Assembly: GCA_006386115.1 (NCBI GenBank)
Contig: VFIW01000008.1
Span: 806,001-870,000 of the forward strand
Direction of reading: 5' to 3'
Length of the DNA: 64,000 nt
DNA from: Globisporangium splendens
Taxonomy: Eukaryota > Oomycota > Peronosporomycetes > Pythiales > Pythiaceae
Position 1 is the stretch's first letter. The number at the start of each line of letters is the position of its first letter. The notes beneath the pieces are model-generated. The model was given only the letters and a program-made list of their open reading frames with translations, ran no database searches and had not been told where the DNA came from. This document shows positions 1-10,200 of the stretch, in pieces. The position numbers were made by a program, and so were the translations under genes.

Positions 1-2856
1 ACGCATCACGTCTTCGTTCAGCTTTTTCGTGTCCGCGAGCTCTACTTGCAACATTTCTTCTTGCTCCAAGAACGTCGCCGACTTGGCGGAGCTCTCCAAT
101 TGACCCATGAGAACGCGTTCGCGAGTCTCCAGCGCGTCAATACGAGACTTGAGGCGACTCACTTCCAGCGATTGTCCCACCGCGCATGCGAAGGATCGCT
201 TCGACAGCAATGGCAACTGCGACTGCTTCTCCTCAAGTTCTTTCTCGAGCTCTTTTCGCCGTTCTTGCTCGAGTCGCAGTTCGTCCTCAAGGCAATCCAG
301 GCGCTTGCGGAACGCTTCCCATTTCGTGTTTCGCACCGTGAGATCGCGCTCTTTAACCTGCGAGATCGTCGTCTCGAGCACCACGAGCTGATTCCTGGAT
401 TTGTCACGCAAATCGTTGAGTTGTTTAGACCGCGTCTCCACTTCAAGCTCTAGCTGCTGCACGCGGATCGTCGCCTGCTGCTGATCTTCGGCGACTCGAT
501 CATATTTGTGAAGAAAGTGCTGGTAGTTCGTCTTGAGTTGCATCAGTTGGTGCTGCAGTTGTCCGACAATCGCATGGTCTTCCGACGACGCCATGAGCTC
601 GCGGACGCGGTGTTCCTCGTCTTCGCGCTTGTTTTTTTCCTGTGATGCCCGCTTGGACAGCGTGTTGGCTTGGCTCGCGGCGAGTGCTGCGATGTCTTTG
701 TATCGCGCGCATTCCCGCGTCAGACTCTCGTAGAGCTGCTCGACTTCGCTGATGCGCTCCATCAGCAATGCGTTCACCTGCTCCAGATCGTTTCGATCCT
801 GCATCTCCGTTGTGATCCCACTTGCAACACCGTCGGAGCCGAGTGGACTCGCGCCATTCAGTCCCGCGGCGTGGCGCTTTGCCTGAGCATCTTCTATATC
901 TTTGACTTGCTGCGTTTGCACCAGCAGCTCATGCTCCAGCTGACTTACACGTGCTTGCAGGATACGCTCAGCCTCTGTTGTCGGTCCTGCGTTGCTGCTC
1001 TTGCTGCTCTCAGCCTGCTGCGCACGCTTCTCGGCGAGTAGAAGCGCATTCTCATGCTGCACGCGACTCATCTGATTCGGCAGGTCGTACATTTGCAAAT
1101 ACTTGACGTGCATCTCCGCAAACGCCTCACTGAGCGAATTGTACTTGCCCATCACCTGCATTAGCGTCTGCTCCTGTTTGTCGGCAAACGTCTTCAAGAC
1201 GCTCTTATCGAGCGTTTCCTCCATACGCTCCATGAGTTCATCGGCACCCTGCTTCCAGCTTTCCAGGTACAGAACGCGAAGCTTCAGCGTCTTCTCCATG
1301 TCCAGCCATTCATTTTCCAATGTGCGCTTCTGTGCTTGCGCAGCCTGATACTCGTCGTGAATCTGCTGGTACTTGCGTCGAAAGCGCGCTTCGTTGACTT
1401 CGTACACGGCGACTTTGCGCGTCAACTCCAAGACTTCGGCGCGAAGTCTGGTCTCCGAATCCACAACAACCACGCTCGAGTCAGCGGGTTGCACAAGACG
1501 CAGACTGGACTCGAGGCGTTGACACTTGAGTGTCAGGTCGTGGTTCTCGTGCTTCATCTCGACCAGCTCTCGCTGTAGGCGGCTGTCACTTTGCGTGTAT
1601 TCTTCGTGCATGTGGAAAAAGTGCTGATACAGGATGGTATACTGATCCGTGAGCGCCTTGAATGCGTCCTCGTGGTGCGCTAATTGCTGTTGCAGATCTT
1701 CGTTCTGCGCTTCAGACTTGACCAATTCGTCCAGACACACGTTGAGCTCTTTCATCACATCGATCAGCACCGTCATCTCCTCCTCCGTTTCGAACGCCAC
1801 GTTGTCGACAGCAGGGACTCGAGTCGGCTTGCTGACAGCAACCTTTTCTTTTGGCTGCTGAGACGACGACACATCCTGAGGTGAGAGCTTCTCTGTTACT
1901 GCCTGTTGCTGATGCAATCCAGCGAGTCTGCTCTCGAGTGCTTTCGCGACTGCCATCGCAAAACCTTCAGTGGACGACGGCCAGTCATTTCGATCTGATG
2001 GCGTTCGAGGATTCGGGCTCTCGCTCGTTGGATGTGTTAGTGCTGCTGCTGAGGAGCCTTCTTGGCCATTGTTTTTCGCTGGAGATGTTTGCGTACCGTT
2101 TTGTTGCTTGACTGCGCTGTTCGCTTCAACCCGCTCACTCTGTCGTTCATTCGCATCACCAGCATCTTCTTCATCGCCTGACAAGGACTCTATGTCGTCA
2201 TCATTGTCCCTCACTGCGGTTGGTACATCGACAGTGCTTTCTGGTTTTGCATACTCGGTTGGTCTACCTCCTGCTTCCCGTTTCCGCCTCTGTTTATCTT
2301 GCTCCTGCTGAAGTTGCTGGATCTGTTCCTGCATGCGCTTAATCGCCTCTTTTGATGTGCTGTGCTTGGGAGTAGTGGTTGCTTCCTGTGCGTCTTGCGA
2401 TACTAGCGTCTGGGTCTGACTGCGCTCTACTTCATCTCGGAGACGAGCGATTTCCTGCACCAATTCCACTCTCTCCGCGTACAAAGTTGCCAGTTCCTTC
2501 TCATGCTTCACCAACAGCTCTGTATCCTTTCGATCACCTTGTGGCGGAGAAGAGCTGTCACTGATTGCCACATGGTCACCAACACTAGAGGACAGCAGCC
2601 GCTCGGCCACCTCTGGTGTGCGCTTCACGCGGTCGATGAACTCTTCCACGACCTGCCACTGGTCTGTGGTCAGACCATGTGCCTCGTACAACTTGTGACC
2701 CCCCTTCCTGTTGGGCGTCGTCGAGGCTCGCGAATGAGTGGCAAAAAGACCTCTCTCCCCTTTCCAAGCCGATCGTCTCGGGCAACATCGTTTTGCACAG
2801 GTTTCAGGCACTTTTTGACTCGGTAAGTTCGCAGTTGCAGAGTTCAAGGTCGATTC
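1..2856 (-). CDS. Partial host coiled-coil protein, CEP290-like
   Basis: An open frame of 952 codons runs on the minus strand from an in-frame TAG at 2857-2859 to the left edge without a stop, so the 3' end lies outside the window. The product is heptad-rich (many Glu, Gln, Leu, Lys) with an acidic, Ser-rich linker encoded around 1950-2250, and has no membrane segments. The part encoded at about 1000-1700 (KVAVYEVNEARFRRKYQQI and the following LENEW, SWKQGA, KYNSLSEAF motifs) recalls from memory the middle of centrosomal protein CEP290 (VLQVNEKSLIRQY and on), a ciliary transition-zone scaffold; no alignment was run. The first in-frame ATG is at 2334, well inside the coding-looking part, so the true 5' end must be in an upstream exon or lost to the transposons. 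Another large coiled-coil protein is possible. Confidence 0.6.
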
Positions 2857-3106
2857 CTACTGTGCAAGTCGTTAAGTTCGGCCAGGCGACATTAACAGTC
2901 CGCGACATCATCCATGAGTCTTTTCTAATAGCAAGAAAAAAGTGCTCCACAGCATTCTACTCATTTAGCTGAGGTAAAGGAGCATAAACACGCCATAGAG
3001 TGCAATTTCTTTACTGTACTGGCATCATAACAATAAAAAAACTATATGGATTTCAGTGGGCTGCTCTGCTTCCACTGCATCCGAAGATTGCGCATCGTCG
3101 ATGTCG
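2857..3106. other. Host flank upstream of the coiled-coil gene
   Basis: About 250 bases without a convincing gene. On the minus strand an ATG at 2915-2913 opens a short reading (MDDVADC, then stop) inside a 30-mer (2895-2924) repeated with one mismatch at 45428-45457. At the second site the same stretch is followed by a perfect splice donor, GTAAGT. This could be a short first exon of the gene at 1-2856, with an acceptor near 2740-2700, but the donor here (GTTAAT) is poor. The last five bases, TGTCG (3102-3106), are the expected target duplication of the adjoining Gypsy-A copy. Confidence 0.4.
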
Positions 3107-3507
3107 TGTAAGGGGGCGCTGTTAACAACAGTCCCTCAAACACGGCACACACGCTTGTGCCAGAGGAAGCGATCTCCCGACTTGGAGGGAGGAAGAAGAC
3201 TTGAGTACTTGGAGGAAAATTTGCAACTGAATTGAAAAGGTTATGGTTCCTGTCGCTACTTGCTAATGAACCCCAAGGGATCCTACAGGTTTTATAACTA
3301 AAACCTAAATATACACAATAAAACCTATGAATATGATATATAAAACCTTGGGTACACTGAGGTTGAACCTACGGGATCTTCGAGAAGCTTGAACTTCAAG
3401 TCTTGTATAAAATCCCTGCAAAGTGATTGGCTCGCGCCACTCACTCCAGGTGGCAGAGACACGTCGGTCTCGTCGCCAGTCCAGTTTCCCAAGCAGGAAC
3501 CATCACT

Positions 3508-3590
3508 CAGTACTTGATTAGTACATGGATGTCATCGCTCAGTACTGATTAGTACATGAGAACAACATTCTGCACTGATCAGCACAGAGA
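3508..3590. promoter_or_regulatory. Three tandem imperfect palindromes in the Gypsy-A LTR
   Basis: Three related units follow each other: CAGTACTTGATTAGTACATG, CAGTACTGATTAGTACATG and TGCACTGATCAGCAC. Each is a dyad around GAT(T/C)AG with GTAC or GCAC arms. Serial dyads of this kind are typical of transcription-factor sites. All three Gypsy-A LTRs keep the block with a few substitutions. Function is inferred. Confidence 0.45.
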
Positions 3591-3596
3591 ACACTC

Positions 3597-3619
3597 GTGA
3601 CGTCATCGAATGACGTCAC
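3597..3619. promoter_or_regulatory. Double CRE-type palindrome in the Gypsy-A LTR
   Basis: GTGACGTCAT and ATGACGTCAC flank a CGA spacer, giving a perfect 10-bp inverted repeat with two TGACGTCA cores. TGACGTCA is the classical bZIP (CREB/ATF) site. The same arrangement is kept near 19155 and 46295 in the other LTRs. The symmetry would allow action on both sense and antisense transcription. Confidence 0.5.
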
Positions 3620-3755
3620 ACGTGCATGTGGGGACTGTCTTACCGTAATCCCTTTGTTATTTGTGTCTCCACAATGCACGCTGAAGGTGGTGTGTGCCAC
3701 ACTAGATCTGGGAACAGATCCACCTTCATGTAATGGCTGGTTATGGCCCATTACA

Positions 3756-3768
3756 TCATCCCCTCCTT
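3756..3768 (-). other. Gypsy-A polypurine tract
   Basis: On the element strand AAGGAGGGGATGA lies immediately before the 3' LTR, the position and base content of the plus-strand primer of LTR retrotransposons. Confidence 0.7.
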
Positions 3769-3814
3769 AAAGTCACAAGTACCTTGCGTACTTTTGCAGA
3801 CCTTTCGGAGCAGT

Positions 3815-3827
3815 TCACTTTCCATTC
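3815..3827 (+). promoter_or_regulatory. Oomycete-type Inr/FPR core promoter before the antisense ORF
   Basis: TCACTTTCCATTC matches the oomycete Inr (TCAYTYY) followed after one base by a near-match to the flanking promoter region (CAWTT, one mismatch). It ends five bases before the ATG at 3832, implying a very short leader. The match is to a consensus recalled from the literature, and transcription is not shown. Confidence 0.45.
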
Positions 3828-3831
3828 GGCA

Positions 3832-4974
3832 ATGAAGCGACCAAGTGACCAAGTGAACCGTGAAGAACGTCCGTCGTCCAAGCGACAGCAGACAGCTCCA
3901 GAACTCTTCGACATTTCTCCCATTCTGAAGAAGAAGGGGGAGCTCGAGTTCTACAAGGAGCGGTTCTTCAGTTGGCGTCGGATCAACGATCGCGATGATC
4001 CGAACCAACACATCGCAGCCCAGAGAGACTCATGGCGAACATTTGTTTGTCTTGAGAATGAGAACAAGATGGAGCGTCTTCTTCGTCGTGGCAATGATCG
4101 TGCCCAAAGAAGAACTCCCGCTGACGACAGAGCGAATCGTAGCTCTGGTCGTCGTAGTGTCGCCCCTGGCGACGCTACAAGCAGTTCTCATAGCTGCGGA
4201 CCACGTCGGGAACATCAGACTCCAATGTCTGACGAGGTTCCCACGTGTCCAAGCTCGGTGGATATCCACGTCACCGAACTCTGTAGAAGCGTTGATGGTT
4301 CAACTGCTTCTTTCCTCGACGATGAGTCGGTCGATCTTCATGATCAACAATCGACTCAACCACCCAACGATGCTCTCCCTGAGAGTCTAACAACGGGGGT
4401 GGGGCTGAACGAGAAAACGATTGAGCGACTCTGGAAGCGGAAGAGTGCTCATCGTGGGCAAATCGAGGCGCTGCAGCAGCGTTGTTCGACACTTGAGGAA
4501 CGCTGCGAGAGTCTCGAGAACCTTGTCGCCGATCACGAGTCGAAGATCGACGTCCTGACAGAAGGTTCTGCCCAGTGTTCGGCTTTGGAGTCCCGTTACG
4601 AGGAACGGTTCCAACAGGTTCAGGACGAACTTGTTCGACTCCGGAAGAACGAGAAGTCTCGTGAATTGGCTCACGATCGCCTTTTGCGCTCTGTGGAAGA
4701 GGCAGGTTCGGCACTCGAGGTACTTCGTGGCGAGTACCATTCTCGTCTTCAAGCGTTGGAGGCAGTGAAGGACCAATCCTTCGACGTCCTGCAACTCCTG
4801 TACGCCGAGAAGAATCTCCAGAGCGATGAGCTGTTTGCTCTTCGCAATCAAGTGGAGAAACTTCACGATCAGCTCGATCGTTTGCGGAAGATCTCGCAGG
4901 ATCCGCAGATCCACTTGGAAGGTAAGGCTTTAGTCTACCCACATAAAATGTCGGGTGTAGACGCATGCGTGTAG
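3832..4974 (+). CDS. Gypsy-A antisense ORF, coiled-coil protein
   Basis: A 380-codon frame opposite the 3' end of pol, starting 77 bases inside the 3' LTR and running into the element. An in-frame ATG at 3733 lies in the LTR; 3832 is preferred because an Inr-like motif directly precedes it. The N-terminus is basic (MKRPSDQ...SSKRQQ, a possible nuclear signal). A segment with FFSWRRIN and SWRTFV follows, then a low-complexity middle. From about residue 200 there is continuous heptad-rich coiled coil (LEERCESLENLV, LVRLRKNEKSREL, NQVEKLHDQLDRLRK). The frame stays open although the opposing pol has a nonsense codon at 4273-4271. Copy 2 keeps the C-terminal part (51938-52382). Chance opening against an Arg/Glu-rich pol linker is the main alternative. 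Function unknown. Confidence 0.5.
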   Translation: MKRPSDQVNREERPSSKRQQTAPELFDISPILKKKGELEFYKERFFSWRRINDRDDPNQHIAAQRDSWRTFVCLENENKMERLLRRGNDRAQRRTPADDRANRSSGRRSVAPGDATSSSHSCGPRREHQTPMSDEVPTCPSSVDIHVTELCRSVDGSTASFLDDESVDLHDQQSTQPPNDALPESLTTGVGLNEKTIERLWKRKSAHRGQIEALQQRCSTLEERCESLENLVADHESKIDVLTEGSAQCSALESRYEERFQQVQDELVRLRKNEKSRELAHDRLLRSVEEAGSALEVLRGEYHSRLQALEAVKDQSFDVLQLLYAEKNLQSDELFALRNQVEKLHDQLDRLRKISQDPQIHLEGKALVYPHKMSGVDACV

Positions 4975-5017
4975 GTATGTCTAGCGTGTAGGCATCGCCA
5001 TTGCATTTCACTACCTT
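4175..5017 (-). pseudogene. Gypsy-A copy 1 pol 3' end with chromodomain
   Basis: This continues the pol frame broken by Gypsy-B: RFIGPFKVV at 13.58 kb resumes here as KCNGDAYTLDIPTRM, then HPTFYVGRLKPYL, a Pro/Arg/Ser-rich linker and a chromodomain-like end (WVVESIVDHED, FYRVR, RGYPPSLDTWEP). The Trp expected after FYRVR is TGA at 4273-4271 (TGG to TGA). The frame then continues to its natural TAG at 4177-4175. Chromodomains of gypsy integrases bind histone marks and guide integration; loss here would cut off the targeting module. The whole segment is overlapped by the antisense ORF. Confidence 0.8.
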
Positions 5018-5552
5018 TGTAACCGGACACTTCCGAGTTACGCAGCACGGTACGTGTGTGAGGAAGCGTATTCAACGCTTCTCTCAAGGACTCTGTTCCG
5101 AGAGCGGTTGCCTGCTTCCTGCAGTGCAACAATCGGTTACCTATAGGTCTCTATAGAGTAACCGTCGATAACCAAAGACTTTAGTTAACGGTAAAAATGG
5201 AACTGTTTATTTGTTGGAGGTTGCCCTCTGTAGGACAACCTGGATTATCTTTATGTAACTATGAACAATAGCAATCTCAAGTGTAATTACTCCCCATGGG
5301 GCAATGAGTGGCTATGAAAGACTAACGCTAGTTGTCTTATGTGATTGGATGAAATGCATGTTCAATTATGTCCAATCGGAGGCGCCGTCACTCAGACTGG
5401 CTGCCGGCTCCACCGTGAAGGTTCGAGCAAGTACGACGAACCTCATGGTTCGGTCTTAAACTTGTTGCGCGTACTCTACGTACCGCAAGGTTCGGTTTGG
5501 TTGTGTGGCACAACACAAGTGCGTAACCATGTTACAGTGTAACCCCGTTACA
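5018..5552 (-). repeat. Gypsy-B copy 1, 3' LTR
   Basis: 535 bp, TGTAACC...GTTACA, flanked outside by ACCTT and inside by the PPT. It is the same length as the 5' LTR, with differences seen at CGTATTCAACG/CGTATGCAACG, AAAGACT/AAAGGCT and GTGGCAC/GTGGTAC. Confidence 0.95.
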
Positions 5553-5568
5553 CCACCCCCCACTTAAA
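5553..5568 (-). other. Gypsy-B polypurine tract
   Basis: The plus strand reads CCACCCCCCACTTAAA directly inside the LTR. On the element strand this is TTTAAGTGGGGGGTGG ending at the LTR boundary, the expected second-strand primer. In copy 2 (52919 on) the C run is longer. Confidence 0.75.
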
Positions 5569-5736
5569 GTGCGAAACACTCGAAGGGTCGGTGTGAGAAA
5601 CGTGTGGATCTCGCGCGTGTGCGCCGAGAAAGGGGAACATTCGTGTATTCCTCGGGAAAGAGCACAGCGGCGACGCGTGCGTTAATTTCACCGAGTGTTG
5701 GCACATATAGTCACTGTGCTCGCGCACGTGAGTATC

Positions 5737-7281
5737 ATGGCCACCAACAAAGCTGTCCGCGAGAAGCTCGCGCGACAAAAAGGGGAAGGCGTCGGCACTC
5801 TCGTCGAAACTCTGCGCAAGCGCGAGGAAGACAGAGAGGTCGCGTCGAGCGCAAGACGAACGACGGTCACCGCGGATGCGGTCGACGTGCCTGCGGAGAG
5901 CGACGGCAGGTCTGCTCCCACATCTGATAGCGCTCCTGCTATAAGCAGTGAGCTGCGATTCGGAGATCTCCCTTCCGTGAAGCCGTTGTTCGCGCGTGCT
6001 TTGGAAGAGGAGGAAGTGACTGAGGAATTCCTCGTCGTTGACAATGACGGGAGCTCGCTTGAAGACGAGGGAGCGCTCACCGTGAAGCTCGGCTCCATCG
6101 ACGAGTGGGTCGAGTACGAGGAGTTGCAAAGCGAGCGACACGCCGCTTATCTCCACGAGCTCGAGCGAGATCCATCCGCTGACGTCTCGATGTATCGGAC
6201 GAAGGAGGAAAATGACGCCGTTGAGGCTGTCAACAATCGTAAGAGGAAGCACGAAGTCCTCATTACAAACGAAGAGGCAGGAGTGCGAGCCATCGTTCAC
6301 GATGAGCTCAAGTACTCACTGCCCGAAATGCCGCCGCCAGAACTATGGCCGGCTGGCAAGACCGCATCGAATCTGCTCGCGAGAGCTAGACTTTGTGCGC
6401 GGGACTATGACGCTCAATTTAAAAATTGGCGTGAAAAGCGATTGCGGGATGAAAATGGGGAATTGCGTATTCACCCGATCCCAGTCGTCCTCTTTGTTGG
6501 AGAGACGGAAGAAGAGTACGATGCCGACTTCATGTCGTGCATCAGTAAAATTAAGGGAGGTAGCACTCGCACAGTGTCTACCGATCCGACAGCGCAACGC
6601 AGTCAACGCATGCAATTTGCAGTTGACCGTGTTCGTCTGTTTCGCTCCAAGCAGGGCGGTGGCACGCCTCTGCGAGCGGGTGGTCGCGCTGGTAACAGGC
6701 GACAAATTACTCGCGCGAATGACAGTCCCTCAGTTGCGCCTCAAAGGCGTCAACAAGATCCGGGACGTCTTCGCGAAGACGCTCAGCAGGCTCCCACGAG
6801 CTCTGCGACACATCGTACCCACGCCACTTCACAAGGTAGTGGGTGTTCCCCTTACGCCGCTGCACACGCAGCAGGCGCTCAACATGGTAGTGGCGCTGTC
6901 CCTGCTTGTCAATCAGCGGGACAGGTGGCGCCCTACTTCGCTTCAGCATCGGTGGTTGCACCAGATGCGGTGGTTCAGATGGTTCACGCGAACGCATCGT
7001 CTTTGGGGGCGCTACAGCAAGCCGTCCGTACCCTTCGCCAGCAATATCTGGACGAAACCTCGCTGTTGAAGCAGAGGGTGACAGCGCTTGAGACGGAGCT
7101 GAAGGAAGCTCGTCAGATGCTGGAGGAGTACCATGTCCGCGGGAAGCACTTCCACGCGAGGTACGCTCCGCGAGTGAAGACGCTTTGGGAGAGGCACAAC
7201 GCGCTCGTGTCTCGATGGGCGGCGTCTGAGCCCCCTGATGAGACCGACGTGCTCCCGGACTGGGATAAGAATCCACAGTAG
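5737..7281 (+). CDS. Gypsy-B antisense ORF, acidic protein with C-terminal coiled coil
   Basis: A 514-codon frame antisense to the chromodomain region of pol, starting 185 bases inside the 3' LTR. The start is ATG at 5737 in a strong context (ATCATGGCC). The frame is open upstream to 5695 but without ATG. The N-terminal half is strongly acidic (LEEEEVTEEFLVVDNDGSS, IDEWVEYEELQSER), followed by KNWREKRLRDENGELRIHPIP, VVLFVGETEEEYDADFM and a basic Gly/Arg stretch. The last 110 residues are coiled coil (LRQQYLDETSLLKQR, LETELKEARQMLEEY). It ends two bases short of the pol stop. Copy 2 has the same frame broken by one extra A, a missing G and a stop. I see no sequence match to the Gypsy-A antisense ORF, only the same position and layout. 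Function unknown. Confidence 0.5.
   Translation: MATNKAVREKLARQKGEGVGTLVETLRKREEDREVASSARRTTVTADAVDVPAESDGRSAPTSDSAPAISSELRFGDLPSVKPLFARALEEEEVTEEFLVVDNDGSSLEDEGALTVKLGSIDEWVEYEELQSERHAAYLHELERDPSADVSMYRTKEENDAVEAVNNRKRKHEVLITNEEAGVRAIVHDELKYSLPEMPPPELWPAGKTASNLLARARLCARDYDAQFKNWREKRLRDENGELRIHPIPVVLFVGETEEEYDADFMSCISKIKGGSTRTVSTDPTAQRSQRMQFAVDRVRLFRSKQGGGTPLRAGGRAGNRRQITRANDSPSVAPQRRQQDPGRLREDAQQAPTSSATHRTHATSQGSGCSPYAAAHAAGAQHGSGAVPACQSAGQVAPYFASASVVAPDAVVQMVHANASSLGALQQAVRTLRQQYLDETSLLKQRVTALETELKEARQMLEEYHVRGKHFHARYAPRVKTLWERHNALVSRWAASEPPDETDVLPDWDKNPQ
6707..7276 (-). pseudogene. Gypsy-B copy 1 chromodomain segment, out of frame with pol
   Basis: This segment encodes a Ser/Pro/Arg linker and a clear chromodomain (HYHVERLLRVQRRKGNTHYL, VKWRGYDVSQSSWEP). 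In copy 2 it is read straight on from pol (FYVGLLKRYHDATVDFYPSP). In copy 1 one extra base (CTGAAAGCGC against CTTAAGCGC on the element strand) shifts the frame and pol stops at LLKALP. The chromodomain is therefore probably not translated here unless the shift is bypassed. Confidence 0.75.
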
Positions 7282-7283
7282 CG

Positions 7284-10200
7284 TCATGGTAGCGCTTTCA
7301 GCAAACCCACGTAGAACACGGGGTGCGTTGCCATTCTCGTTGGGAGATCGAGCTTGTAATTCAAGTCTCCAATCTTCTCCACAACAGTGTATGGCCCGAT
7401 AAATCGTGGCAACAACTTACTCCCGCTGGGGAGCGTTGTGACTGCATCGTTTGGTAGGTTTTTAATGCTTAAAAGCACTTTATCACCCACACAAAACGTT
7501 TGTTTGTTCTTTCTACCCGATTTATCGGCGTAGAGCTTTTGCTTGTCTTGCGCAGCAGCTAGTTGGTCGCGTACGCGACGCAACAATGCTGCGCGCTCAT
7601 CGACAAATTGCCGCGCTGCCGCGACGGCTTTGTCTTGCTTTTTCGTTGCTCTCGCAGCGCGTGCTGCAGAGAGATCTATTTCTGCGCCGGTGTGTGACAC
7701 CGCGCGTCCTTCCATTCGTGGCTGACGCTCGCACGAGCAGTCGCCTGATTCCGTCTGAGACTGGCTATTTTTAGCACGAGTACCGTAACTCGGTACCGTG
7801 GGAGAGCCATCTATAGGGACACGAGTACCGTAACTCAGTACCGTGGGTGATCCATCTTTAGGGACACGAGTACCGTAACTCAGTACCGTGCCCGAGATGT
7901 CAATACTCTGCGTGCTGTCCGGTAAGACCGTGACAGATTCGGAACGCGATCGCACAGGCGGCGCATCGCGCGCGTCCACGTGAGCGGTCGACGCCACGTC
8001 CGGTGACGGAGATCGCGCGCTCGCATCGAGCGCAGCGAGTTGCCCTCCCACCGCAGAACGTTCGACGCCCTCGAACAGAGTGGCGGGTACGCGCGGGTGC
8101 CGCAGCGAGTTAAAATAGAACGGAGTCACGGCCGTAGAGGCGTGCTCGCTGCTATTTATAGCAAACTCGGCGTACGGCAGCCAGCGGCTCCAGTCGCGGG
8201 GATGATCGACAGCGATGCTGCGAAGAATATCCTCGACGACACGGTTCACGCGCTCGGTTTGCCCGTCTGTCTCGGGGTGATCGGCAGTGGACAACGCCAG
8301 ATCTGTGCCGAGCAGGCGAAAGAGTTCGCGCCAAAAGGCAGCGGTGAAACGCGGGTCCCGGTCTGATACAATAGACTCGGGCAAGCCGTGATAGCGGAAC
8401 ACGTGCTCTAAAAATAGGCACGCCGTCTCTTGCGCAGTGACATGCTTGCGCACGGGTGCAACGTGCACCATTTTGCTCAGTCGATCGACGAACACGACGA
8501 CGCCTGTGTTGCGCGCCTTGTCTTCCGGGAAACCGAAGACGAAATCCATGCTGACCGACTTCCAGCAGTCTTGCGGAATCGGCAGCGGATGCAGCGGCGC
8601 TTTGTTCTTGCCCGCAGGCTTCACGCGCTGGCACTGTTCGCATGAGCGTACATAATTGGCCACCCATTTGTATTGGTGTGGCCACCAAAACACATTAGAC
8701 ACTTGCAAGAAGGTCTTTTCACGTCCGAGATGCCCACTCGCTGGTGCATCGTGAAACTCATGCAGGATCGAAAGTTTCAGATCCTGGTCATGCGGTACAT
8801 ACACACGCGGGTAATCAAAGTTGGACAGTCGATGCCACAACAACCCGTCGTGGTAACTAAACCGAGCAAGCTTTGACTCGAGTTTGGCAGGCAATGACTC
8901 TTTGGACGAGCCGTCAAAGTGAGCAATCAACAAGCGACATTCATCGTCCTTTGCATAAAGCGACTGAATGTTGTCCTTGAGCTTTGTTTGCACTCGACTG
9001 ATGCTCAGATGCATGAGATCAGGAGTGCGCTCCAAACACAGGGCGTCAGAGCTGCTGTCAGCGCTCGACTCGTAATCTGGACGGCGCGAGAGCGCGTCCG
9101 CCAGAACATTTTCCTTTCCCGGCTTGTATTCGACCCGAAAGTTGAACTCGGAGAAGAAAGCAAGCCATCGCGCCATTCGCTGCGATAAATGGGGGGAATT
9201 AATCGCGGTCCGCAAGGACGCGTGATCCGTGTACACAACGAACGGTGTCGCACCCAAAAGGTGGACCCTGAACTTCAAGAGAGCGTACTTGATCGCAAGC
9301 AGCTCCTTGTCGTGCACAGGATAATTCTTTTCAGCTGCTTTAAGCAGTCTGCTTTGGTATGATACGACGCGCTCATGGCCGTCATCATCCTTCTGCATCA
9401 GCGCACAGCCGATTGCAAAATCGCTGGCATCGCACACGACACTGAAGGCTTTCGTGTGGTCCGGCAACGCCAGGACAGGAGCGCGAACTAGCGACTCCTT
9501 CACGTCAATGAATGCATTCATGACATCATTCGTCCAGTCCCACTCGACATCCTTTTTCAAGAGATGCGTGAGTGGACGGACTCTTGCCGCATAGTTGTGG
9601 CTGTACTTGTGCAAGTAATTTGCCAAGCCAAGCCACTTGCGCAAGTCCTTGACGTTCTTTGGGATCGGCCAGTCGGCGATCGCCTTGATCTTCTCTGGGT
9701 CCGCGCGGACGCCAGCTTTGCCAACATAGCAGCCCAGGATCGGTATCTCTGAGGCGCCAAAGATGCATTTCTTCAGGTTGCAATACAGACTGTTGTCTCG
9801 TAAGCACTGCAACACTGAGCGCAAATGTCTCTTGTGCACGTCAACGACACTGAGACCTCCTTCGGCACGACTGTGCACGAAGATGTCATCGAAATAGCTC
9901 GGTGCATACGCACGATGAGGACGCAGAAGATGCGTTACCAGACGATTGAACGTCGCTGGTGCATTCTTCAAACCTTGCGGCATAACGAGCCACTCCCACA
10001 GCATCCCGCTGGGTGTGCTTACTGCCGTCAAGGGAACGTCACTCTCTCGCATGAGGATCTGATAGAACCCATCCATCAGATCCAGTGCGGAGAACACTGT
10101 CGAGCCGCCCATGGAGTCGATCAAGACATCCTTCCTTGGGATCGGCGTTTGTGCCGGAATGGTGGCGGCGTTCAGCTTGTTGAAAGCGTGAACAATGCGC

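Larger units (their letters stand above)
3107..3755 (-). repeat. Gypsy-A copy 1, 3' LTR
   Basis: A 649-bp repeat with TG...CA ends (TGTAAG on the left, CATTACA on the right in plus orientation). Copies recur at 18664-19278 plus 44914-44947 and, inverted, at 46156-46804. It contains an AT-rich TATATAAAACC stretch and a block of palindromes described separately. In plus orientation this LTR lies directly upstream of the antisense ORF at 3832, so it may also act as that gene's upstream region. Confidence 0.93.

Noticed and set aside
46..2826. Many plus-strand frames of 60-146 codons over the first 2.8 kb
   Set aside because: They are shadows of the continuous minus-strand coiled-coil frame, which has no stop over 952 codons.
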